From positions 1 through 5,279 of the forward strand of contig VGEI01000266.1 of NCBI GenBank assembly GCA_016869415.1: a DNA stretch of 5,279 nucleotides, in the 5' to 3' direction. A program made the position numbers and the translations under genes. Below are positions 1 to 5,279 of this stretch, one piece after another. The DNA is from Alphaproteobacteria bacterium (GTDB lineage: Bacteria > Pseudomonadota > Alphaproteobacteria > CACIAM-22H2). The first letter of the stretch is position 1. Each line of letters opens with the position of its first letter. The notes beneath the pieces were generated by a model that made no database searches, was not told the origin of the DNA, and was given only the letters and a program-made list of their open reading frames with translations.

Positions 1-237
1 AGTCAGCAGCACGCGCAGCGTCGTGCGGCCCATCAGGACCAGCCCGTATCGGCGGTCGAGCGTCTAACCCAGCGCCAGGCCATGATGGCCGAAGCCGCGA
101 CGCGCATGAACGAAGTGCTCGAGGCAGCGAAGCCGCTCTACGCCGTGCTCAGCGACGAGCAGAAAAAGGAAGCCGATGCCCTGCTCAACCGCGGTGGACC
201 GGCGCGCAGCGGGCATCATGGCCCGCGCTGGCACTAA
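1..237 (+). CDS. LTXXQ-motif (Spy/CpxP-like) protein, 3' part only
   Basis: The reading frame is open from the first base to the TAA at 235-237, giving 78 residues of the C-terminus; the start and any signal peptide lie upstream of the window. The fragment is mostly helical and charged. It carries an LTQRQ motif at residues 22-26 and a second copy-like LSDEQ at residues 50-54, the paired signature of the LTXXQ family (Spy/CpxP-like). Members are usually exported periplasmic helical proteins; Spy is an ATP-independent chaperone and CpxP an envelope-stress regulator, but most alphaproteobacterial members have no assigned role. The tail is rich in Gly, His and Arg (SGHHGPRWH), which could bind metal, though that is only a guess. 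The gene converges on mltA and its stop codon overlaps the mltA stop by 4 bp. Family assignment is fairly secure, function is not. Confidence 0.8.
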   Translation, partial: SQQHAQRRAAHQDQPVSAVERLTQRQAMMAEAATRMNEVLEAAKPLYAVLSDEQKKEADALLNRGGPARSGHHGPRWH

Positions 238-1439
238 GCCTTAGGGATGCGGGCTGCCGCATCGCGGGGTAGGAGAATCCAGTAGCGGCCGGCCGAGCGC
301 ATCTTTCCAGCACGCTCGGCCGCGTCGCTGCCAAAGCCCCAGAACACATCGCCGCGTACCGGACCCCGGATAGCGCCGCCGGTGTCCTGGGCCACGAGCA
401 GGCGCTGAAGCCGCCGAGATGCTTCCAACGGATCTTCGGCATCCAACCAGACGGGCAGGCCCATCGCCAGATGGGCGCGATCGACGGCAAGGCTGCGGCC
501 GGGGGTCAGCGCTACACCTTCAGCACCCAGGGGTCCGTCATCGGCCGCGGCCGGCGGCGCCAGCGTGCGGAAAAAGACGAAGGACGGATTCTTGTTCATG
601 ACCTCGCGCGCCTGATCGGGATTGGCCGCCAGCCAGGCGCGGATTGACTGCATGGAGACCTGTTCGCGCGGCACCCCGCGCGAGACCAGCTCGCGGCCGA
701 TAGCGTAGTAGGGATGACCGTTCTGGGCCGCGTAACCGACGCGCAGGATGCTGCCGTCATCGAGCACGATGCGGCCCGAGCCTTGGATCTCGAGGAAAAA
801 GGCATCGATGCCGTCGTCGACCCAGACGAGCTCGAGCGGTCCGCCGCCGTCCCGCGGCGTGGCCGCCAGGGCACCGGCTTCGATCTCCGCGCGAGAGGCA
901 TAAGGTCGGAGCGCACCACCCTGAACCCGGCCGGCAATGCGCTGGCCCCGCAGCTCCTCGCGGAACAGCCCAAGATCTACGGTGATGAGATCCGCCGGCC
1001 GGCCGTAGAGCGGTACGACGTAGCGACCGCTGCGGCTGCGCGAGCCGCGCAGCTCCGGCTCGTAGTAGCCGGTGAACAGGCCCTTGGTATCGCCGTTGTT
1101 ACTGGCAGCGTAGGGCACGAACCATCGCTCCAACGCGCTGCGCGCGGCAACGTGATCCCCGGCTGGCAGAGCGGCCAGGGCGGCGCAGGGCGCACGCCAG
1201 TCCTGGGCCTGACCGCCGATACCCGCCGGCCCGACCACCGCCGCATCGGCGAGGCGGGCAAGACGGGCGCAGGATCGATTGATTGCCACCAGCGCCTCGG
1301 CCTGCCGGTCTTCCTGCCAACCAGGCAACTCGGCAAAACGCGCCGGTGCCAGCGCGAGACGATCAGGCGGCGGCTTTGGGGTCTCGCAGGCGGCCAGCGC
1401 CAGCAGCGCCAGTGCTGCGAAGGCCTTACTGGGACTCAG
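234..1439 (-). CDS. mltA: MltA family membrane-bound lytic murein transglycosylase (lipoprotein)
   Basis: MltA cleaves the MurNAc-GlcNAc bond of peptidoglycan with formation of 1,6-anhydro-MurNAc, normally as an outer-membrane lipoprotein. Numbered from the CTG at 1437-1439 (401 aa), the protein has a short signal peptide ending in the lipobox LALAAC (Cys at 1386-1388), a proline-rich linker, the family motif FAELPGW, TGYYEP near residues 123-128, and FFLEIQGSG in the MltA domain. The C-terminal 3D domain carries its Asp signature: QDTGGAI (Asp about 352), RGD (about 364) and GFGSD (about 372). The first ATG/GTG/TTG in frame is a TTG at 1326-1328, but it falls inside FAELPGW and would remove the signal peptide, so I extended the gene. 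No ATG, GTG or TTG lies between it and the in-frame stop at 1515-1517. CTG at 1437-1439 is the best-placed candidate; it has no clear ribosome binding site but overlaps the end of the Tim44 gene by 14 bp, which suits translational coupling. Product is secure, the start codon is not. Confidence 0.9.
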   Translation of the reverse strand: MSPSKAFAALALLALAACETPKPPPDRLALAPARFAELPGWQEDRQAEALVAINRSCARLARLADAAVVGPAGIGGQAQDWRAPCAALAALPAGDHVAARSALERWFVPYAASNNGDTKGLFTGYYEPELRGSRSRSGRYVVPLYGRPADLITVDLGLFREELRGQRIAGRVQGGALRPYASRAEIEAGALAATPRDGGGPLELVWVDDGIDAFFLEIQGSGRIVLDDGSILRVGYAAQNGHPYYAIGRELVSRGVPREQVSMQSIRAWLAANPDQAREVMNKNPSFVFFRTLAPPAAADDGPLGAEGVALTPGRSLAVDRAHLAMGLPVWLDAEDPLEASRRLQRLLVAQDTGGAIRGPVRGDVFWGFGSDAAERAGKMRSAGRYWILLPRDAAARIPKA

Positions 1440-2112
1440 ACGTCTGGACCAGCGCCCAGTTCGGGTCGCTGGCGCGGGTGTTGCGGGCGAAGGTCCAGAT
1501 ATCGGTGACCGCGGCTACGCGGTTGGCATCACCGTCCACGACCTCGCCGGCTGCGTTGCGGGTGACGTTTACCTGTTCGGAGATGAATTTCACGGTGACA
1601 TAGGCCGTGCGACCCTCCATCCGGGCCTCGATGATTTCCGCGGACTTGATGCCGATCAGCGTCGTCTCCAGCGTCTGTTTGGCATCCTGGCGGCCTTTGA
1701 TGGCGGCAGCGAAATTCTCGTAGACATCGTCGGCCAGAAGCGGCCGCAGGCTGGCGGTGTCCCCCTGGGCGAAGGCAGTGACGATCATCTCGAAGGCCGC
1801 TTTCGCCCCTTCGCTGAAACGCTGCGGATCGAAGGCCGGGTCGGCAAGACGGATCTGGGTAAACGCCGCGCCCAGAGGCGAGCCGTCCATGCTTGCCGGC
1901 TCACGGCAAGGCAGCGGGGTGACATTGTCGGGCAAGGGACGATCGGCGGGTGTTCCGGGCTTGGATCCAGCCCGCGGAGGCAAACGCGGTGTCCAGCGCT
2001 CGCGATTCTCGTTTCCTGTACGGCGGCCAAGGACGCTACGCAGGCGCAGAATGAGGAATCCCGCCACCAAGGCGAAAAATACGATGTCGAAAAACGCCAA
2101 GCCGTCGCCCAT
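1426..2112 (-). CDS. Tim44/TimA domain-containing membrane protein
   Basis: This is a 228-residue protein of the Tim44-like family, the bacterial relatives of the mitochondrial import-motor subunit Tim44. A single N-terminal membrane segment (about residues 5-24, hydrophobic FFDIVFFALVAGFLIL) is followed by a basic stretch (LRLRSVLGRRTGNE) and a Pro-rich linker to about residue 75. The Tim44 domain fills about 80-225, with FDPQRFSEGAKAAFEMIVTA, the DVYENFAAAI segment and the terminal TDIWTFAR…DPNWALV. The alphaproteobacterial protein TimA is reported to be inner-membrane anchored; its role is not settled. GTG (2113-2115) and ATG (2110-2112) stand side by side; I chose ATG because family members start MGDG. 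The gene heads a pair with mltA, and its TAA (1426-1428) lies downstream of the probable mltA start, which suggests coupled translation. Family call is strong; biological role is unknown. Confidence 0.92.
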   Translation of the reverse strand: MGDGLAFFDIVFFALVAGFLILRLRSVLGRRTGNENRERWTPRLPPRAGSKPGTPADRPLPDNVTPLPCREPASMDGSPLGAAFTQIRLADPAFDPQRFSEGAKAAFEMIVTAFAQGDTASLRPLLADDVYENFAAAIKGRQDAKQTLETTLIGIKSAEIIEARMEGRTAYVTVKFISEQVNVTRNAAGEVVDGDANRVAAVTDIWTFARNTRASDPNWALVQTSESQ

Positions 2113-2127
2113 CACCGGAAATACCTG

Positions 2128-2133
2128 CCTCCT
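2128..2133 (-). promoter_or_regulatory. Strong Shine-Dalgarno for the Tim44 gene
   Basis: The minus strand reads AGGAGG here, a full consensus match. It lies 12 nt before the GTG at 2113-2115 and 15 nt before the ATG at 2110-2112, a little further than the usual 5-10 nt. The spacing slightly favours the GTG, while family conservation (MGDG) favours the ATG. The difference is a single residue. Confidence 0.6.
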
Positions 2134-2300
2134 CGAACCGCCGCTCCGGATGGAGCTGGCATCGTGGCAGATTCGTCAAACCGCCTGTTTAGTGCTGATG
2201 CGGCTCGACAAACTCTACCGGCGCAAGCATAACTCCGCCGGCGCCATCCTCTAAAATAGGGCTCTCCCGCCGCCTTTGCCAGACGGATTCCGGGTTTTTT

Positions 2301-2859
2301 ATGTTCTTGATCCGCCACGGCCAATCCCAGTTCAACGCGGTGTATTCGGTGACCCGGGTGGATCCCGGCATCGCCGATCCAGTGCTGACCGACGAAGGTG
2401 TGCGCCAAGCCGAGGCGGCTTGCCGACGCTCTCCTCGCCTTGAGCCAGCGCGGCGAGGGCGAGGTACGTCGCATGATCTGCAGCCCCTATACCCGGGCCC
2501 TGCAGACTGCCAGCATCATTGCCGGCCGGCTTGGAATCGACGTCACTATCGATCCCTTGGTGCGCGAGAAATCCGCATTCCACTGCGATATCGGCGCCTC
2601 TCCGCGCGAGCTGGCCAAGCGGTTTCCACGCTATCGCTTCGATCATCTCGATGATCCGTGGTGGCACGACCACGTGTCCATCGGCCAGCCGGAATCCGAA
2701 GATGCCCTCGCCGTCCGCGGATCCGCATTCCGCGAGGCTATGCGCGGAAATGCCGACTACGCGCACATTGCCGTGGTAACCCATTGGGGATTCATCCGAT
2801 GCCTGACCGGTAGAACGCCGGCTAACGGCGAGATCCTGCGGCTGCCGCTAAGCCCCTGA
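2301..2859 (+). pseudogene. Histidine phosphatase (phosphoglycerate mutase-like) gene with an internal frameshift
   Basis: Two overlapping frames together encode one histidine phosphatase superfamily protein of about 185 residues. The first frame, from ATG 2301, gives MFLIRHGQSQFN with the phospho-accepting His in RHG (residue 6), then LTDEGVRQAEA. Homology then moves to the next frame: ADALLAL, SPYTRALQTA (second-site Arg at 2494-2496), REKSAFHCDIG (Glu 2566-2568, a possible acid/base), LDDPWW, and VVTHWGF with the second catalytic His at 2782-2784, ending at TGA 2857-2859. The switch falls at about 2418-2421 and equals one extra base (or two lost). Unshifted, the first frame runs on to a stop at 2652-2654 and gives an unrelated tail. 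All catalytic motifs survive on both sides, so this is either a very recent mutation or a sequencing error. The substrate cannot be told. There is no clear Shine-Dalgarno; a T6 run directly precedes the ATG. The gene lies upstream of secB on the same strand. Confidence 0.8.
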
Positions 2860-2898
2860 ACAGATTGCTGGTTGCCGCGGCGCATCCCCCGTGTTAAC

Positions 2899-2920
2899 GG
2901 ACGGCCCCTAGCGGCTGTCC
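2899..2920 (+). other. GC-rich inverted repeat in the secB leader
   Basis: Arms GGACGGCC (2899-2906) and GGCTGTCC (2913-2920) can pair over 8 bp with one G·U wobble around a 6-nt loop. It sits 39 nt after the stop of the phosphatase gene and 13 nt before the secB Shine-Dalgarno. No T-run follows (the next bases are CGCTTTCCCC), so it is not a standard Rho-independent terminator. It could be a weak terminator, an mRNA processing or stability element, or chance in GC-rich DNA. Confidence 0.35.
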
Positions 2921-2946
2921 CGCTTTCCCCTCCAGGAGTCGATGTC

Positions 2947-3417
2947 ATGTCCGATCCCGCCGCTGCGGCACCGCAAGCCCTCACCTACGCGATCAACGCC
3001 CAGTACGTGAAGGACTTATCGTTCGAGAACCCGCGATCCCCGCAGGTCTTTGCTGCAGCCGGTCAGCAACCGCAGGTCTCTGTGGGCGTTGGTGTCAACG
3101 TCAACCAGCTCGGCGACACGGCCTACGAGGTGATTCTCACGATTAATGCCGACGCCAAGCATGGCGAGGACGCGGTATTCGTCATCGAGCTCGCCTATGC
3201 GGGGATTGTCACGGCACCATCTAACGTGTCGCAGGAGCTGCTTCAGCCCCTGCTAATGATCGAAGTGCCGCGCCAGCTCTTTCCCTTCGCCCGCGCGATT
3301 CTGTCGAACGCCACGCGGGATGGCGGTTTCCCGCCGCTGCTGTTGTCGCCCGTAGACTTCCAAGATCTCTACCGCCAGCAAACCACCCAGGCTGCGGCTG
3401 GGGCCAAACCCGCCTAG
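2947..3417 (+). CDS. secB: Protein-export chaperone SecB
   Basis: SecB is a cytosolic tetrameric chaperone that holds precursor proteins unfolded and passes them to SecA at the SecYEG translocase. The 156-residue product matches the usual family length. Visible family features are YVKDLSFENP (residues 20-29), the alternating beta-strand core around VNQLGDTAYEVILTINADAK, ELAYAGI (81-87), LLMIEVPRQLFPFARAIL (FPFAR at 112-116) and the highly conserved TRDGGFPPLLLSPVDF (123-138) followed by LYRQQ. The C-terminal tail is short and Ala-rich. The ATG at 2947 is supported by AGGAG at 2934-2938, 8 nt upstream; the frame is open further upstream, but those residues (MPRRIPRVNG…) are unlike SecB. The TAG stop interlocks with the dnaQ stop on the other strand (4-bp overlap). 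Identification is very secure. Confidence 0.97.
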   Translation: MSDPAAAAPQALTYAINAQYVKDLSFENPRSPQVFAAAGQQPQVSVGVGVNVNQLGDTAYEVILTINADAKHGEDAVFVIELAYAGIVTAPSNVSQELLQPLLMIEVPRQLFPFARAILSNATRDGGFPPLLLSPVDFQDLYRQQTTQAAAGAKPA

Positions 3418-4106
3418 GCCGTCCAGATCGGGTTTTTCAGCCGTGCAAGCAAGGCTGTGTGGGCAGCCAGCTCGACCTCGCTCACAACATCCACACGCGA
3501 TACGCGGCCGTTGCGGGAAGTAGCATCGACCCGGACTGTCGAGCCCGTTGCCAGGATCGGGACGATCTCCTCGCGCTCAAGCGAGAGATGCGATTGGCGG
3601 CCGCCAACCAGCTCGAGGTAAACCTCCGACAGGAGCTCGGCATCGAGTAGCGCCCCGTGCAACGTGCGATGGGTATTGTCGATGTTGAAGCGCTGACAGA
3701 GAGCATCCAGTGAGGCTGGAGCGCCGGGAAATTTACGCCGGGCCAGTTGCACGGTATCAATGGCGCGTGATCCCGGCACCTGCGGAAAACCCAGGACTTT
3801 CAGCTCGGCATTGAGAAATTTAAGGTCGAACTCGGCGTTGTGGATGACCAGCCGGGAATCGCCCATGAATTCGAGCAGCTCGGAAACAATCTCGGCGAAT
3901 ACCGGCTTGTCGGCCAGAAATGCCAGCGTGAGCCCGTGCACCGCCTGGGCTTCGGGGGACATCTCGCACTCAGGCTTGAGATAGCGCTGAAATTTACGGC
4001 CGGTCGGCAGATGATTGACCAGCTCGATCGCCGCAATCTCGACCAGCCGGTGGCCGGCATCGGGATCGAGGCCGGTGGTCTCCGTATCGAGAACGATCTC
4101 GCGCAT
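3414..4106 (-). CDS. dnaQ: DNA polymerase III epsilon subunit, 3'-5' proofreading exonuclease
   Basis: The epsilon subunit removes misincorporated nucleotides in the replicative polymerase core, bound to the alpha subunit. The 230-residue product is of normal length and has a complete DEDDh exonuclease site: DTETTG (Asp7, Glu9) in Exo I, HNAEFD (Asp94) in Exo II, and HGALLD (His150, Asp155) in Exo III. The Exo III stretch HRTLHGALLDAELLSEVYLEL is typical of bacterial DnaQ. The C-terminal part from about residue 175 would hold the alpha-binding segment, which is poorly conserved here. The ATG at 4104-4106 has AAGGA 5 nt upstream (plus-strand 4112-4116). The gene is the last of the aroE-coaE-dnaQ run, 47 bp after coaE, and converges with secB with a 4-bp stop overlap. 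Confidence 0.97.
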   Translation of the reverse strand: MREIVLDTETTGLDPDAGHRLVEIAAIELVNHLPTGRKFQRYLKPECEMSPEAQAVHGLTLAFLADKPVFAEIVSELLEFMGDSRLVIHNAEFDLKFLNAELKVLGFPQVPGSRAIDTVQLARRKFPGAPASLDALCQRFNIDNTHRTLHGALLDAELLSEVYLELVGGRQSHLSLEREEIVPILATGSTVRVDATSRNGRVSRVDVVSEVELAAHTALLARLKNPIWTA

Positions 4107-4153
4107 GCGAATCCTTATGCCCCGCTTGGCCGTATCCGTCCAGCCGATTGCGC

Positions 4154-4774
4154 CTAGCGGTAGCCCGGGCGCCAGGCCCGGCGGCGACGCAGGCGGCGCA
4201 AGGCGCGGCGCAATCCGGCACCCGTTGCGCGATAGCCCAAGGCACTAATGACGGTCGCGTCCGCCAGGCGCCGCTTTTCGCTGTCCGGCATCTGTCGCGC
4301 CAAGATGTCCGCGAACTTCGTAGCCGTCATGCCGGGGCGACGGAGGACGCGCTGCCGCTGAAGCATGGGCGAGGCCGACACCACCACGACGGAATCGTAG
4401 CTGGCTGGAAGCGTACGCTCGTAGAGCAAAGGCACGTCGAGCACAACGAGCGGCGCGCGACGCCGGGCTTGCCTTGCCAGCCATCGTTGTGTCTCGCGGC
4501 CGATCAGTGGGTGCAAGATGGCCTCGAGCCGCGCCAATAGCTCCCGACCAGATGAAGCAAAGACCTTCGCGCCCAGCTTCATTCGATCAACGGCGCCGTT
4601 GCGGACTACACCGGGAAAGGCGAGGCCGACAGCGCGTACCGCCGATCCCCCCGGGCCCAGCAGGCGGTGCACAGCTGCGTCGGCATCATGAACAGGGACG
4701 CGCATGCCGCGCAACAGATGCACTGCCGTCGACTTCCCCATACCGATCGACCCGGTCAAGCCGATAATGCGCAT
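4154..4774 (-). CDS. coaE: Dephospho-CoA kinase
   Basis: CoaE phosphorylates the ribose 3'-hydroxyl of dephospho-CoA with ATP, the last step of coenzyme A synthesis, in the cytosol. The 206-residue product opens with MRIIGLTGSIGMGKST, a P-loop with Lys14 and Ser15, followed by VHDADAAVH (residues 28-36, substrate-site Asp), ILHPLI, the DVPLLYE strand (113-119), and the lid-region motif LARQMPDSEKRRLADATVI. The usual AD(F/Y)VIDN motif is changed to ADATVISALG. The C-terminus is unusually arginine-rich (LRRALRRLRRRRAWRPGYR). It starts 7 nt after the aroE stop; the ribosome binding site, inside the end of aroE, is weak, so translation is probably coupled to aroE. Identification is secure. Confidence 0.96.
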   Translation of the reverse strand: MRIIGLTGSIGMGKSTAVHLLRGMRVPVHDADAAVHRLLGPGGSAVRAVGLAFPGVVRNGAVDRMKLGAKVFASSGRELLARLEAILHPLIGRETQRWLARQARRRAPLVVLDVPLLYERTLPASYDSVVVVSASPMLQRQRVLRRPGMTATKFADILARQMPDSEKRRLADATVISALGYRATGAGLRRALRRLRRRRAWRPGYR

Positions 4775-4781
4775 GGATACG

Positions 4782-5279
4782 CTAGTTTCCGAGGACGTAC
4801 GTGCGCAGCGCCGGCGTCACTGTCGGATCAAGTCCGAAGAAGGCATGAAACGCCGGCCGCGCCTGATGCAGTAGCATGCCAAGACCGTCGACGACCGGAT
4901 TGCCGCGCCCGCGCGCTGTGCTGAGTAGGGGCGTTTCCAACGGGCTGTAAACGATGTCGTTTACGACGGCATCTCCGGGCAGGGCCCTAAGGTCGAGCTC
5001 CAATGCTGGCTGTCCAGCCATGCCCAAGATCGTCGTGTTGACGACGAGACCCGCCCCGTCGAGTGCGACACTCCGTTTGTCCCATTCGATCACTCGGACA
5101 GACGGGCCGAGCTCCTGCAAGGCTTCGGCTTTGGCGCGCGTACGATTTATCACTCGTATCTCTGTAAGACCGGCATCGATCAGAGCGACGATCACGGCGC
5201 GCGCCGACCCTCCGGCGCCGAGAACCACCGCCGGGCGATCTGCCTGCCATTGCGGTGCATCCTGCTCGAGAGCGGCAAG
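4782..5279 (-). CDS. aroE: Shikimate dehydrogenase, C-terminal part (5' end outside window)
   Basis: AroE reduces 3-dehydroshikimate to shikimate with NADPH in aromatic amino acid biosynthesis. The frame is open to the right edge and gives 165 residues; full-length enzymes are about 270-280, so roughly the N-terminal 100 residues of the substrate-binding domain are missing from the window. Visible are the NADP-binding loop VLGAGGSARAV (fragment residues 19-29), the adenosine-phosphate motif NRTRAK (45-50), NTTILGM (81-87), DIVYSPLETPLL (108-119) and DGLGMLLHQARPAF (131-144), all typical of AroE. A GTG at 5226-5228 would start inside the NADP-binding loop and is not a real start, since good homology continues to the edge (QADRPAVVLGAGG). 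It is the first visible gene of the aroE-coaE-dnaQ run. Confidence 0.96.
   Translation of the reverse strand, partial: LAALEQDAPQWQADRPAVVLGAGGSARAVIVALIDAGLTEIRVINRTRAKAEALQELGPSVRVIEWDKRSVALDGAGLVVNTTILGMAGQPALELDLRALPGDAVVNDIVYSPLETPLLSTARGRGNPVVDGLGMLLHQARPAFHAFFGLDPTVTPALRTYVLGN

Noticed and set aside
714..1508. A long plus-strand open frame of 264 codons opposite mltA.
   Set aside because: It is antisense to well-conserved MltA motifs, and its translation is Arg/Ala-rich low-complexity typical of shadow frames in GC-rich DNA.
1279..2232. A 317-codon plus-strand open frame opposite the Tim44 gene.
   Set aside because: The minus strand here encodes a clear Tim44-domain protein; the plus-strand translation shows no recognisable domain and spans two real genes and an intergenic region.
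2218..2241. Inverted repeat CCGGCG…CGCCGG in the divergent intergenic region as an operator.
   Set aside because: Six-base arms of pure G+C with a 12-nt gap are expected by chance in DNA of this composition.
2252..2257. TAAAAT as a -10 element for the phosphatase gene.
   Set aside because: It matches TATAAT at five of six positions, but I see no acceptable -35 hexamer 16-18 bp upstream, so it is too weak to call.
2295..2300. A T6 run as the tail of a Rho-independent terminator.
   Set aside because: No stable stem precedes it (CGGATTCCG would leave a 1-nt loop), and it directly abuts the phosphatase start codon.
2412..2430. Programmed +1 ribosomal frameshifting to make the full phosphatase.
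   Set aside because: I see no slippery heptamer, no stop codon at the shift site, no internal Shine-Dalgarno-like stimulator and no obvious downstream structure; mutation or sequencing error is simpler.
2332..2784. A 150-codon minus-strand open frame opposite the histidine phosphatase.
   Set aside because: The plus strand carries all the phosphatase motifs; the minus frame has no family features.
2872..2946. A possible longer SecB starting at a TTG at 2872.
   Set aside because: The extra 25 residues are unlike SecB N-termini, and a good AGGAG lies 8 nt before the ATG at 2947.
1..5279. A previously undescribed multi-gene system.
   Set aside because: Every substantial open frame outside shadows belongs to a known family in a conserved neighbourhood, and there are no repeats, mobile-element ends or unknown gene clusters.

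Overview
The window is a GC-rich chromosomal segment that reads as an alphaproteobacterial housekeeping region. The best clues are a TimA/Tim44-like protein with the typical alphaproteobacterial N-terminus (MGDGLAFFDIVFF…LRLRSVLGRRTGNE), an alphaproteobacterial-type SecB, and the neighbourhood of mltA, the Tim44 gene, secB, dnaQ, coaE and aroE. Rhodospirillales is my best guess at the order, by inference only. I see no mobile element, CRISPR array, tRNA or rRNA, and no undescribed multi-gene system.

Layout from left to right: (1) the 3' end of a plus-strand LTXXQ/Spy-like protein (1-237). (2) A minus-strand pair, the Tim44-domain gene (1426-2112) followed by mltA (234 to about 1439), which end and begin in overlap. 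(3) A divergent intergenic region of about 185 bp (2116-2300). (4) A plus-strand pair, a histidine phosphatase gene broken by a frameshift near 2418-2421 (2301-2859) and secB (2947-3417), with an 87-bp spacer that can form a GC-rich hairpin. (5) A minus-strand run aroE (5' part outside the window), coaE, dnaQ (5279 down to 3414). Both convergent junctions (LTXXQ/mltA and secB/dnaQ) overlap by 4 bp, so the stop codons interlock and leave no room for a conventional terminator.

The genes cover protein export (SecB), envelope maintenance (MltA lytic transglycosylase, Tim44-domain membrane protein, LTXXQ protein), DNA replication proofreading (DnaQ), coenzyme A synthesis (CoaE) and the shikimate pathway (AroE). 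They are linked by conserved position more than by one pathway. The two points most worth checking are the frameshift inside the histidine phosphatase gene, and mltA: its lipoprotein signal peptide is encoded in frame, but no ATG, GTG or TTG start precedes it.
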